Shown: positions 12,201 to 25,461 of the stretch, in pieces
Layout of the letters: each line of letters opens with the position of its first letter
How positions within the stretch are numbered: the first letter of the stretch is position 1
From: Casuarius casuarius
Lineage: Eukaryota > Chordata > Aves > Casuariiformes > Casuariidae
Length of the DNA: 64,000 bases
Reading direction: 5' to 3'
NCBI GenBank assembly: GCA_003342895.1
Contig: PTFA01000020.1
Span: forward strand, 7,090,651-7,154,650
Notes under the pieces: generated by a model
The model's input: only the letters and a program-made list of their open reading frames with translations
Database searches by the model: none
Told to the model about the DNA's origin: nothing
Program-made: the position numbers and the translations under genes

Positions 12201-14123
12201 ATCTACACTGGTAATGTACATTAAAGAGTAGATTTCAGATTTATACGAATCTGATTGAATTTCCTTTCAAAAAACCAGACAGTTTTAAGAGTTTTAGAGT
12301 TGCTGAAAGTGCAATATGTTTTGTTTTGTTTTTTTAAATTTATTATGTCCCAAAAGCTTTGAGGAGCAAGCTGATAAAATAGATTTATCTTGTTCATGCC
12401 AGGCTCCATTATAAAATTTCCATACTGTCTGTTTCCATATTGTCATACTGTTTGATACTTCTAGAAACTAGTGGAAAAAGATCATAGTACATGCAGTTGA
12501 ACAGATTAAAATCATGTATGGTTCCCTCTACCTCTAAAAATAAAATATGTGGTAAGATTAAAAAAATTACAAATGCTGCACTGATTTTGGTCACAAATTA
12601 CTTTTTGGCTCTACATGACCAAGCACACTGACTGTCTGAAACTTCCTACTTTTGCAGGTCCACAGTAGAAATATCGGCTAAAAAACAAATAAAGTGAAAA
12701 TAAGTAAAATACAAAAATGAACAGTGGGTTTTGATCACTTGTTCTCATTCATGTAGGATATGGGAGGATGTCATGGTAAAGACTTCAACTCTGTCTTCCA
12801 CATCACAGGTAATTCTCCTAAACATCATCCAATTTTGTTTTGGTGCATGGGAAAAGAAGTGGAAGCTTTTTATTGATCTGGAATGGAAATATAAAACTTT
12901 AAAGAAGTATTGTACATATTCCCTTTTTTTTAGCACTAAAAGCTGGATATGGGTGCACCTGGAAGGAGGATAGCTATTGTGGGAACACCGTACTTGTTTA
13001 CAAAACCACCTCTCTCTGTCTTTGCAAGTCTGCTGTGGCTACGATTTGTTAAAGTGCAAAAAATAAAGCAAAGCAACTAGCACTGCCTAAATCCTCAAAG
13101 TAGAGCATATTTGGTGCATAGCTCTTGGAATCATTTTCTAGGTAGTGGTGAATGTCATGTTTACCTCTTTTGCCAAGGAAAATATTAGTCAGATCTCAGT
13201 CCTAGATTTGCTTCTCAGTTACCTCAGTATTATGCCACTGCAAACCTTCTAGGGTTATCTCATTTATATAAAACACATACACTGGCCTTCTCCACCACCC
13301 CAAATCTCACCCTTTATTTCTTATTGTTATCACACCTGTATTCCTTTTATACCTACATAAATACACACCCCCGCCGCTCATTGGCATATATTGAGCACAC
13401 ACACAAAAGGAAGTAGGCTATGCTAAACCTTGATATGAATATATGGGGATAATGGACAAAAAAGTAAAAATCGATGGTATGAATTTATGTTGAATAAAGA
13501 ATGTCTATCCAAGTCAGCAGAAGATTTATGCTACTACCAGTATTTTATCATTTTGGTAAAATATATTCCTCTGCCAAAAATGTGACAGGGTGACGCTGAT
13601 TTATAGTACTGTAACTTTAAAAAACACAAAACCATAGTTTTGCTCTCAGCTTTGCACTTGATACTGTCATCAAACTTTATTAGAAATATATTTATTTTGA
13701 TTTCTGAAAATCTGTGTTTACTCATTTCACAGCTGGTGAGCAGTAGAGATGCTTCTGTCTCATTTACAGAGCTTGAACATAAATCTGACAATCAACTGCA
13801 ACATTAGCCGAAGAGATCACTAGCTAATAATTTCTGACAGGCACTGCAGTAACAGGCTAAGGACCAGGCTGAGTAGCAGCATCTGAGAATATTTTTCTGG
13901 AGCCAACGACAGGTGCTGGTAGACAGAATATGCAGTCAAGTGAGATGTTGGTCTCATATCACTTAGTACCTCTTATGTACTTTCGGAGAAACCACATAGC
14001 TCTGACAATCACTGAGTAATCTTTTATATGTGGTCCAGTGAAAAAAAAAAGACATTAGAGCTGTTATGCATAGGCATTTTAGTTTGCAGTTTAGTGAACT
14101 CGCTTCCGTATCTCCCAAAGAAA

Positions 14124-14141
14124 CGTATATTTAAATATACG
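14124..14141. repeat. 18-bp perfect palindrome
   Basis: CGTATATTTAAATATACG reads identically on both strands with no loop. It is intronic. It may be a chance product of AT-rich sequence, although CpG at both ends is unusual here. Confidence 0.85.
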
Positions 14142-15337
14142 ATGAAAACTTAAACCACTCAGGCTGTACCTGTCTAGCTACATTAGCTTAGATCATTGTA
14201 AAGAAAAATTAACCACAGATTCTGTCACAGAGCTGTCTTTCATATCTTCCATTTGGTACCGAGTACGAATTCACCACAGAAGGAGGGGCCAATCTGCAAA
14301 GCTTTTGGAGCCTGAAGGACCTGCGTGACAGAGAGGAACCTATGCATTCATTCCATCCCAGCTGCTTTTACTGACCCCCATGTAGAAGGGGGTTCCACAA
14401 GACACAAAAGCACTCTACAGGAAAGCTATGGCAGCTTTAATTTCTTCTTTGTATTTTTTGGGGGGTTGGGAGTGCATATTTTCTCCTGAACCTGCCAGTA
14501 TTCTTGCCATGCAAGAGACATGCTTTCCACGTGGAGCTATAGGGCATTTTATTTATAAAAGAAAACTACTGTAATTTTGGGGATTTTTTTTCCAGATTTA
14601 CTGCAACCATGTTTTCTGATTCTTCATCAGTGTCTACCCAGTCCTCAACATACTTGAGCACATTTTGTTTTGGCACTAGTGCAGTCTTTATTCTTCTATC
14701 ACCATAATTTGAGCGGTTCTGTGCCTTTGGCTACACCTCAGTAATGTCAAAGGAGAAGTTTCATGATATGAACCAAAATGTATTCTCATATTGGCCAAAA
14801 CACAGTGGGAGAGAAGTTAAACAGTAATAAGACAATTGTATTGCTCTTATAATGTATTGATTATAGCAGAGCTCATTGATCCCAGGAAGACACTAATACT
14901 GGATATTATCAACCAAATGGTAGGCTGCACCATGTTAAACGCTAAATATATTTAGGCATAGTGAGCATCCAGAAGAGAAGTACAGCATTCTGCCTGTATG
15001 CTCACAACGAAAGGATACTAAAACTGGGTGCCAGGCTGAGGAAATAAGTGGGCTATGATTTGCCAGAACTGCTAATTCCCCCTCTTTTTCCACAACTAAA
15101 ATTCACCAGCTCAGGTTAATGTGAATGCTAACTCCTTGTCCTTAGTCACATCCAATTACACTGGACTCCACTGTTTTGATAAATAAACAGAAAAAATCGA
15201 AGCAGAAACATACAAACTTTGCTACTGTTGTTACATGGAAAAAAAGAACTTGTCTGGCTTGTTCAAGAGCTGCTATTTTAGGGAGTTTAATGGGGGTATT
15301 TGGACAATCCATAGCATAAGCATGCATCTGGCAGTAA

Positions 15338-15362
15338 GGGGATCAGGGACGGGGGGAAGGGG
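15338..15362 (+). other. G-quadruplex-forming candidate
   Basis: Four G-runs (GGGG at 15338, GGG at 15346, GGGGGG at 15351, GGGG at 15359) are separated by loops of 4, 2 and 2 bases, satisfying the usual G3+N1-7 rule. It lies in an AT-rich intron on the strand opposite TTC29 transcription, so it could form in DNA but would be C-rich in the TTC29 pre-mRNA. Confidence 0.6.
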
Positions 15363-17399
15363 AGGCAGAATCCACTCAGAACTCTGACCAAGTCAAATGG
15401 CAAAGTGGAGCACACTTGTTTGTGACCTCTAATAGGTTCTCACTAGGACGTGGCTATCATTAAAGTGTTGCTCGGAGGACACTCTCCAGGAGAGACAACC
15501 ACTCCATCTAGTCCACGCTCTCTTCCCTCTGCTGTTATACTTGGCTATCGAGTGCAATATTTAGCTTGATGCTCTATAAATATGTACAGTAATATATGCT
15601 TCAAGTTACCCGGGTCTGTATCTGCTTGAAGGATTAGAGCGCCAGGAAGACACGTTTCACTCTTCTCTTAATAGTCTATCAAGATAAGATCTAGGGTGCT
15701 TTGGTTGCCTGCATCAAGTGTTATTTGTATACTTAACATAATACTCACTCTATGCATATTTTACTTTGAATCTGAAGGGATATGCAAAAACAAACAACTC
15801 AGTAACAAACTTTTCCCCCCCCAGAGGCATTTCAAACTTTTACTAGCTTCCATGAGGTCAGGATTTCACTCTGTATGCTTCATTTTGCTGGATAGGAAAC
15901 ATGAAACGTATATATGATTGAATAAATGTTAACTTTTGTTCTCATACTTCTTATTTCTTCTGTATTACTATTCTTAATACTAGCCTTCTGTGCTACTAAC
16001 AACAATATTAATTCTGATTCTTTGTAACTACAACTTTATAGGAATGGGGCCATCATTTTATTAGTTATTGTACTTTACCTCAGACAGCGGTTTATTAAAA
16101 CAAAACAAAAAAAGAGCCAGTTCCTTCAGTGCAGAAACGCATGCAAACCTCAAACCCAGATATTTTAGTATGTTATCACTGTGCAATCTAAAATCTTTAC
16201 TGCAAGAGACATTCCTCTAGCAAAGGTTGTTGCAATCTTTATTTAGAACCAGAATGTAATGTTTTAAAAACCAGCCATTGTGGACATATTTCTTCAAAAT
16301 AAAGCATGGTGTAACAGTCTAGAGTGAAGAAGTTTCATCTGTTACCCTTTAACAGCAATATAAGAGGAAAAAACAGTTTATGTATCTTTTCCATCCTGAC
16401 AGATGTGACAATAGCTGGAAACACTATGCCTGCCAAGAGCTTTTATCAAGTATGTTATAACAACTAGTAATAAGTGTAAATAATAAATGGCTACGATCTT
16501 ATGGGAAACGGTGGCAATACTAAACAATTTTTGGTGCTTGCTGATGGGAGTCTGCTAGTCTTGGAATTCCCTGCCTTCCCAGTAGAGTTTTGGCCTGACA
16601 ATAAACAACAGTTTAATACTTTATCTAATCCCAGCCAGGAGGTAAGTTCAACAGCAAGCTTTTGCAGATGTTCACATCCAATAATCTATCCATAATTGAT
16701 GAAACAGGGAGGTCAGATGTAATGGTTGCTACTATTCCAGCAACAAATAAATGGTTATTGACAAAACAAGCCAGTGTGGTGCTGAGTGCTGAGCAGTGAC
16801 AAGCATGAAACAGTGCCGAGACAGAAACAGTGATGTGAATACAGCCCTTCATCTTGAGAATTCCTCAATACGACGTGTGGCATAAGGGCCACTCTGACAC
16901 ATAAGCAGATGGAGGTGACATGTAAAGGAAAAATGAGATTCCTCAAGTACATAAAAGACAAAGACAGGCAGAGGCGGAGAAAGAAACAATGAGAAAGGGG
17001 TGGACAAGACTGGAAATTTGGGTAAGTACAACTATCTGAATTGTTCAGGAATGTTTTTGTACAGCAGCACTGTGATCCAGATGTCTGGACTGCTTTTATC
17101 ACACTGCCGTGTCTACATGAATGTACCTGGCTGTCAGATTGCTAGAGCCGCCTAAGACCCTAATATCATAGTGTATGCATGTGCATGCTTCAATGCCCAT
17201 TCCTTCTTAGACAAAGCACCTATCAATATTCTGCTTCAAGCTTATTAATATCTTTAGTTTATCCATGAACTGGTATTTTTACCAGAAATTTTTTTTTAGC
17301 TAAAAGCAAAAAACCAAAGCTTCAAATTTGCGTAACACAATGGTAAAAAATTCAGAGATAAACCGGGAAGGTATTTAAAAATTTAAATCAGTTAAAAAT

Positions 17400-17780
17400 A
17401 GATTTTTCTGTATGCATGTATGAAAGTTAAGGAAAAGTTCTCATTCGGCTGAAAACCTGATATTCTGCAAGTTTTAGCCCGCGTAAGAAATGTAGTAAAA
17501 GGATTAATAGACTGTTTTTATTGACTGAATAAAACTTGAGTCATTTACATGCAAATAGACATTTGAAATCTCGTGCATCCATTTCAATGCTAAAAGATAA
17601 TATTTTCACAATGTTTACTGTGTAATATTCTAATATGAAAAACGGCAGAATGAAATGGTGGCCATTATTGCTATACGTAGTCATAAAAAGATTTCAGACA
17701 GAAATATTTTAAATATTAATATTACTAAAATCACTTAAAGCACCAAGGAATGTTAAATCGATTTATTTAGAAGTACAATT
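17400..17780. promoter_or_regulatory. possible conserved regulatory block with octamer motif
   Basis: This non-repetitive stretch contains a POU octamer ATGCAAAT at about 17550-17557 within CATTTACATGCAAATAG. Nearby are Hox-like TTTTATTG and TAATATT elements, and there are no long homopolymers or microsatellites. The texture resembles conserved non-coding elements around developmental genes. The neighbouring POU4F2 locus in other vertebrates makes an enhancer plausible. No conservation data were available, so this is inference only. Confidence 0.25.
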
Positions 17781-19962
17781 TATTTCACACTTTGCTACCA
17801 ATTCTTTTGATCAGCTCTGAAATAATACATAAGCTGAAAGCAAAACAGCAAAACAAATTGCTTCTAGCAATGAAGCAGGCAAGCTCTAGGTTTTATACTA
17901 TAGAACTGGCACACTTCAGTGTTTTAACTTCTCAGATTATTCAACTATCAAAGAATAAGTTTTAAATTCCTTAAGATCTGATGCCTGAATCAAGACATCC
18001 CCCTCTCCCATCTAGCTACCGAGGATTCTGATCCAGCAAAGAAGTTAAGCTTTTGCTGAACATATGAGTTATCCTCTTGTAGTCAATGGGAATAACTATA
18101 GTGAAATTTAAACACATATTAAATAAGTGAATTGCTGTAGCTTGAACTATACCAGTTTGAGAAACCAATCTAATTTAAAAAAACCTTACTTCATAGATTT
18201 TTTTTTCTAAAAGCCTGTTCATTTGAACTAAAGTATACAAAAGAAAACAAAACCCCTCAGCTTATGCATATATTTGCATTTAAGTACTGAAATTCCCAAG
18301 TTTGTACAGTGTGGGTACAAACACTCCATTTTTAAAAACATGTAAAAAGCCTGACTTCTGCAAGTATATTATCTAAATGAATTAAAAAATTCTTATAAAG
18401 TCTTGCAGTCCTTTCCTGTAGTTCTGGGTGTAACATGTATAATTTCTTTAATGGACTTAGTACTGACTGTTCTGAGGACCTTACACACTATTGTCTTTCA
18501 GATGATAGAAGCACTGGTGCTCTGTGTCTTTTGCCTTCCCTCGAATATATACAGCATTTAGGCTACAAGGTTTGGCACGCCTAAGTTGGAAACTCAATAT
18601 AGTCTAAAGCAGATGAAGTAAATAACCTTTTCAACATACAGTTGTACAGCTTTGTCTCTTTTGTTCCTAGTCCATGGGAATGAAGCAAATTGAAATCTGT
18701 ATATCATCAGTTATTTAAGATATTTTTATTAGCTGCTCTAGAAAAGAGTTTCAACACAAAAAGCATAAAATGTATGTCTAAATCGCATCTTTTAACTCAC
18801 AGAAGACAGCATCTAGTTTTAGAAACCTCCACCAGGGCAAATGGACTGATCATAACCTTATATTCCATAAAATGGACATTGTATAGCTGTAGTCACAGCC
18901 TGGCTCCTACCTTTCCTGGGAATACATAGGGAAGAACCATGTATGCTGGCCATACATCTAGCGCAGAATATTGCTCCATCGAATCTGCTATACCAAAAGG
19001 GCAGGGCCAGAGCAAAGGTTCCGCTCGTTCTCCATGGCTGCCGACTGCTCTGCCCTCTATACCTTGGTGAAAAACGGATGCAAGGATATTCTTAATCCCT
19101 TGCAGAGCAGTCTGAGGAGTTTTATGGCTTTGTCCTCAGTTGTTGAACATGCTTAGCATGTTAGTGCTAAGCAAACCTCCAGTAAGTTACATTCTGCTTC
19201 TTCGGAGTTCAAATGTAATAGCTAGCTAAAGTTTTATGGAAATGATTTGGAGCTTTATGAATATTTTTCTTGATCGTAGGATAATATCTATTATTATCAT
19301 TATTGATGAAGTACATAATAATTATTATTAATGTTGCAGTGCAGCCTCCTCCGTACATGGTAACCCATATACTCTGTGTGTGCATATGTGCATGGATGTG
19401 TGTATAAGGTAATAATATGACTTGTGGTTGTATATCAGATTCCCTAAGTCAAAGTCTTATGAAAAGTAAATATATATATGTTTGGGAAACCCCATTTGAT
19501 ATGTTAAATATGATTTCATTCTGACTTCCAAATTCAGGATGTTTAATATATGTATTTTAAATAAAGCTATATAAACCTCATAAATATACATAAGCCCAGC
19601 AAACGTCATACTGCTTTGGGATTAATAGCAAACACACAAACAATGTTCCCTACTCCATATCCCCAAATTGGGGTTATAAACTTTTTGTCACTAATTCAGA
19701 TTCAGATTCCTGAGAAAGCAGTAGGCAGAAAGCCCTAAAATCCTGAAAAGGTGTTTTAAAGTTATCTAATGAAATGTGCAGTCAAAACTGCAGTTCACTG
19801 ACTTTTTGCTCTTTTGAGTATATGTATGATTAGATCTGAAGTCATAACAGCCAAGATGAAGGTGCGTGCGTTTATGGCGTTTTGGTAGCTGGTCTTATGG
19901 AACATGAGACTCCTGAAGAGTAAGGACTGATATCAACAAGTTCTATTACATTTATCTTTATT

Positions 19963-19976
19963 GTTGCTATGGCAAA
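19963..19976 (+). promoter_or_regulatory. X-box-like RFX motif (intronic)
   Basis: GTTGCTATGGCAAA matches the near-palindromic RFX X-box (GTTGCYATGGCAAC) at all but the last base. RFX factors drive ciliary genes such as axonemal TPR proteins. This copy is deep in an intron, far from any proposed promoter, so function is uncertain. Confidence 0.4.
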
Positions 19977-22431
19977 ACATTGAAATAAGCTGATAATCTT
20001 CCGATTTGCTTATTAGTACCTATTCCATTTGTTTCTTATTTGTCATACTCTATGATTTTTGCACAACTTGATTATTCTAATTCTGCAGCAGCACTGCATG
20101 TAAGAGGGTTTTCTCAAAAAGGACATTCTTATGGTGCATTTCTTCTGATAAAAATTCAGTTTAATGAGGGGAGCTATTGTATTCTGATGCTGTTAACAAA
20201 GCAAAATGTGAGTTCAACCACAGACTCAAAAGAAAAGTCGTATCTTGTTCCAAGGCAAATGAAGTGGACACCATATCACCAAGGTGCAAAGTTGCATGGT
20301 ATATGGAAAAGTACTGAAGGAAAACAACACCAATACATCTCAGAGTAACTTGGTACTTTTCCCCTGTTTTTATTCAGGTTTTCATGAAACTGCCAAGATA
20401 GGAAAATAACCATCTCTAAATTAAACCAAAAGAAGAAATTCTTCCTTCATTGAGGGACTGTTACCTTTTACATTCAAATAAAAAAATTAGATCTTTCTTT
20501 CACTTTAAGACTTAAGTTCTAAATTAACAACAACAAAATTAACTGAATGATCAGACATTCACCTCTTTCCTGAAGTTTCAGGTCTTCTTTAGGGTTCTCA
20601 ATTCAAATAATTCATAATTTCTTAATTCCGTCAGTATTAGAGTCAGTCTATTTTGTCAGGACAAAGTTCACTATCAGCAGTAATTGTTCTCTCATAATTT
20701 TGTTCCTCCTGTCTTCATTAGTGCCTAAAGCAGAGCAACTGCTCAGAAACATGAAATGTAATCAACTTGAAAATTGGCTCACTAACTCCAGACCTTCATG
20801 AGGACTACTTTTCTCTGTACATAATCCATTGTTAGTGTCAAGATAATCAAAATTGCCTACCTTCACTAGAATGATTCAGTTTTGTCCAATTTTTTTACTC
20901 CTCACATACAAAAAATACGAACTTCCTACACCATTACAGCTTTAAGAACAATTTAAAAGCTGCTTCAATAAAAATGAAGTCTCTAGGAATGATGAGACCT
21001 TGTCTAAGCTTGGATGCTCAGATGTCTTTTCAAGCATATGACCTCATTTGCTAAGCTGAGAATGTTACACTTCATTAATAATGGCTAAATACCAGTTATA
21101 GGTGAATAAAGGACATTCTGTTAAAAATAAAAGCAAGTTTGAAATAATTTTCATTGAATAGTATCTTGTGATACCTTTCCTGAGTCTCTGTTTAAGTGTT
21201 TGTTTTTGTAGTGACAGTAATGAAAGCTTAAATCTAAACTCAGTGGTCTATCCAGACATCATTTGCAGAAAGATGTCTTTAAGTTCAGTCTTCTAGCAAT
21301 GCAATAGAACAGTAAGCAAACCTTAAAGGAATAATGCTTTTCCTGCTCAAGTACATTTCAAAATATATGAGAGAATAGAGCATAAAATTCAGCCTACCTT
21401 TTGGATTTTTTTACTTGGTAAGATCCTCCTTGATTTGCCAAACAACTGATGCATACATATGGGTATAATCTATATGATTAGATATAATAGATATAATTGG
21501 ATAAAGCATACTGTTTATACTAACGTTAGAGTATCTGCATCCCAGATATATCTACTTCTATTCTCTTTAGTTGCAGGAATTGAAGTCAAATTTTCAGTTG
21601 TTTTGATTTAAACTTTTTCTGAAATTAACCTTATAGTCATAAATCACCACTGATTACTTTAATAGGGTCATTTGGGATGTGAAGATGTCTTTATAAGTTC
21701 ATAAATTTTCTTGATAATTTTATGACTGTAGCTTTTATATTGTAATTCTGCCAATTCATGCATGGGGCATTATGTCATAAATTACCACATTTATTTTGGC
21801 ATGACTCGGAGTATTCGTGAACAGTGCCTCTATTACTTAGATATGTAACCTATTGAAATACGGGATTCAACATCCAAAATAAAGGAACACTCAGAAATAA
21901 AGAAATGCTTACATAAAATAGGTATGAGGACTGGGATTTTCCAGATGATTTGGGATGCAACTCTAATTGAAAGACAAAAAACCCTAACTGCCCAACTCTT
22001 CGAAGTATTCTTCAAAGTTCAGCTTAGAAGAAGATTCCGACATTAAACACTCTACATTATGCAAGACTTCTAATGATACAGATGCGTTTCACTTAATATT
22101 TAGCTTTTTATACAAGTCTGAGGAAAAACAACTCAGTAGGAACTCTTACTGTAATATTAACCTAGATAGATACCTTTCCCTGGCAAAATCTATAATGTTT
22201 AAGATAAAGTCTATGTTATGTGAACTATTAATATTTAGTGTCATATTTGGGGGAAAAGCAGTTAGGCTTGATTATAAACCAGATGATATGAAAAATATTA
22301 TGAACATATCACACTGATATTGAACATAATTAGTTCTCAGGCTTTCAGACTCGCACATATTTATGTTTTTACATCTGAGTAGGTCCACTGAAATCAATCA
22401 TATGTATCAAATAAAATTAAATCAATTTATA

Positions 22432-22473
22432 CAGATTATACACCAAATCAAATTATGTCAGATTATACACCAA
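22432..22473. repeat. 15-bp direct repeat, period 27
   Basis: CAGATTATACACCAA occurs at 22432-22446 and again at 22459-22473. It is a local duplication in intron sequence with no terminal features of a mobile element. Confidence 0.85.
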
Positions 22474-25057
22474 GTGCCTAGCAAATAAAAAACCTTCTCC
22501 AGCAAAAATAGCCCATTCAATACAAAATGACTGCATATTTTTGATATAATAGGCTGCAGCTTAATCATTTCAACCTTTAATTACTGCATCAGATAACGAA
22601 TATTTTGAACATATGCTTCTCCACCCTGCTAGAAGACATGAATGAAAGAGAAGCAAGTTTATCTGCATGCTAGTGTGTGTGCATGTTGGGGGAGGGAGTA
22701 ACACGCAAAACAGTAAAAGGAACCAAATGGCAACAATTGGAGGAAATGGTATCTGTAGCAGCTGCTCCTTTCAGATTCCCCTAGAAGGAGACTGCCTGAG
22801 GTGGACCACAGCACAAAAGGATAAAGAAGATGAAAACTCTGATGCAAAGCAGGAAAATAACTGCTGAGACCCCTGAGTCTATACCCGAATAGTCCCAAGC
22901 TGTGTGGCAAGACCTCTTTAGCATGCTACAGAAGCTGGTGATGAACTACATATTACCATGAGGCAAACTGGCTCCTAGCAGTATTGTCTGCATGTTACGT
23001 GTAATGATAACCAGTAGTCCTCTGGGAACAGGATGCAATGATTTCATCTCCGTAAGCATCTGAGCTCCCCTTGGATACAGAGACCATTAAACTGAGAACA
23101 GAAGGGTAAAATTTAGGCAATGATTTCTAATTGGAGAGTGAAGACAACTTGTGCTCAACAGCACTGTCAACCACTGATATTTTACTGCTGTCTATATTGA
23201 TCACCGTTAAGGACAAAAGGAAAGTCTGAACTAAAATTCTACCCCTTTTTCTAAATCCCATAATGCACAATATATTTTCTGTATGAAAGTACTTCAGAGG
23301 TTTGCTATGTAATGTTATTTGAAATCTCACTGTTTTAGGAATCCTTATTTATACTGCAAAGTATTAATATTTTCATTACAGTTAAAACAACATTTTACAC
23401 TTTAACATAAGGTAGATCATTTATGTTTTGTACTATAGAGACTTTCTTTCCTTCCTCATAAAAATGCACTTCACTTTCCATACCTGCCAAGTGTTCTCAT
23501 AAGATTAAAAAGAAATAGACACAAACTATTATGTATATATTTTAAATTAATAGTATTACCTTATAAAATTTAAGGTTCTAGATTCTTCCTTAAAAAATAT
23601 TTTTCACATTATAAAAAGAAAATGAATTTCCAAATGATCACTGCAACTTTTTTGTGTGGGTGGGTGCATGGGTGGGCAGAAGAAGGAAAGGAGTAGAAAT
23701 AAAATCTAAGCAAAATGGACCCTTATGAAAGAGTATCAGGACATCTAAGATTTTTGGCAGTTGCAAGGCTGGTTTGATCCTTTGTTTATCATGGAGACTA
23801 CACAGTCTTGTTGGTTTACAAATTTCTCCTGTGATGCAGAGATCAAACGGGCTAGCAGACTCTTTATTTAGCTCATTTATTTACTCTGCTGCTCTTCATC
23901 ACCCGCACAGCTTATTGTAACTCTCAGAACTTAATAGGAAAAGTTGATACAGTAAAAATGCCTTCAAGCTTGTCAGTCAAAAAACAATGCAGATGTAGAT
24001 GAATTTCAGCACAAGAAATTCCAGCCTAATCTGTCAAACTGTATTGTTGGAAGAGATCAAATATCCTTTCTTTCATTGCTGTTGCAACCATCAGATACAG
24101 TTTTATAAAATTATATGCGGCTTTCTCATTTTGAAATACCTTCGCATTAAGCTGCAGACTCTAACTGAAACTGATGTGAGAGCGGGCTCTCTGGCTTTTC
24201 TTTAACTAGAAATTCTTTATCTTACAATATGTACCTTCTACTTTCCAGAATTCAGTTTATTTACACAGAAGAAAGGCCTATAAGCGTTGAAGAACTATGT
24301 ATAAAGACAGTCAAGAACTTTTGGAAAAACTGTATCACAAATCGTTAACAGTATGCAACAGCATATTTGAGGAGAGACATCCAGTATCCTCCTACATCAC
24401 AGAACACAAGCAAGCCATCGTGAAACCCCCATGCTCAATTCACTCTGTGACTTCTCCTGGTCTCCAAACAAGATAAACAACCACAAAAAAAAAATGAAGA
24501 ACCCTATCCACAAAAAGTGTTCACAAAAAATTCGGAGTCACTCCACAGTTAGTTTAAGGAACAAACAGGAATAGAAACAGTAATTGTCCAGCTGATTAAT
24601 GGCTTTTGCGATAATCATGGACAAAACATATTCAAACAACTAGATTTTCCCAAAACATTTTTAAATTGGTTCTGGAAGATTGTTACTTCTCTGGTGACCA
24701 GTACAGACAAAGCAAATTGATACTGCGCTTTCCTCTCGCGCTGGCCTGTGATGGACTAGAGGAATCCTCTTGTATAGTTATCACATGTAGAATTCTCACC
24801 TTCCTTAACTGCCATCTATGGGAAACTCAAGGGAAACATGACAAGAGGAGCATGAACTCAAGCATCAACAACAGGGACTACATCAGTACTACAGCTTGTT
24901 GACACCAAAACCAGATCACATTTCTTCCACATTCCTGATGTTTTGAAAAGCACAACACATGGACTGATGTATTTGTAACTGTTGCTCACAGAGGTGCCAT
25001 ATCAAACTAGTTTCCTTACTTCCAAAAATGATGCAATTGTTTACAATATGTATGAAT

Positions 25058-25110
25058 ATGTATATATATATTGTGTGTGTGTGTGTGTATATGTATGTAT
25101 GAATATAGGA
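25058..25110 (+). repeat. (TA)n(TG)n microsatellite
   Basis: A TATATATATA tract runs into about eight TG units and then TATATGTATGTATG. It is a compound dinucleotide/tetranucleotide simple repeat about 270 bases upstream of coordinate 25376, in the intron just after that exon on the minus strand. Confidence 0.9.
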
Positions 25111-25375
25111 GAAGAAAGTTAGCCATGTGTAACTTAAGTTTCCAATTTATATTATTTCTACAGATCCAAGGCTGGAAACCTGAACTCCCTAAGTTCTGGA
25201 ACTTTTTGAAACTGTAATTTCTTAAACCACATGGATCCCTGTCTATGGAACTAGATACAAGGTCCGTAAGCTAAATCTCTCTATATCTTTTCCACTATCC
25301 AAAACTTCTATGAAGATACCAAGTAGCTAGTGGAAGACATTGGGAAAGGCTAAAGCAACTTTAAAATAAACTTAC

Positions 25376-25461
25376 TGGTATTGCTCTCTGTTCTTCTCCA
25401 GCAAAATGATATGCTAAACCTAAGCAATAGGCAGCTTCTCCTTCCATCTTCATATCACCTC
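25376..25461 (-). CDS. TTC29: TTC29 coding exon (short TPR exon)
   Basis: This short exon of 86 bases has acceptor CTTTCTTCAG and donor ACCA|GTAAGT. The first two bases GA complete a Gly codon and the exon ends in phase 0. It encodes GDMKMEGEAAYCLGLAYH followed by FAGEEQRAIP. The EGEAAYCLGLAYHFAGEEQRAI pattern is a textbook TPR helix A and turn, with A, LG and Y at the expected spacing, and it corresponds to the KMEGEA-YYLGLAH segment of mammalian TTC29. A second AG three bases further in (CAGGAG) could remove one codon. The CAG site is preferred because it has the better pyrimidine tract and keeps alignment length. Confidence 0.9.

Larger units (their letters stand above)
9267..25375 (-). 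other. TTC29: TTC29 intron, 16.1 kb
   Basis: This intron lies between the exon ending at 25376 and the exon starting at 9266. I found no coding exon or full interspersed element. Items listed separately are an 18-bp palindrome at 14124, a G-rich tract at 15338, an octamer/homeodomain-rich block at about 17400-17780, an X-box-like site at 19963, a 15-bp direct repeat at 22432 and a TA/TG microsatellite at 25058. The rest is unremarkable AT-rich DNA. Confidence 0.75.
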
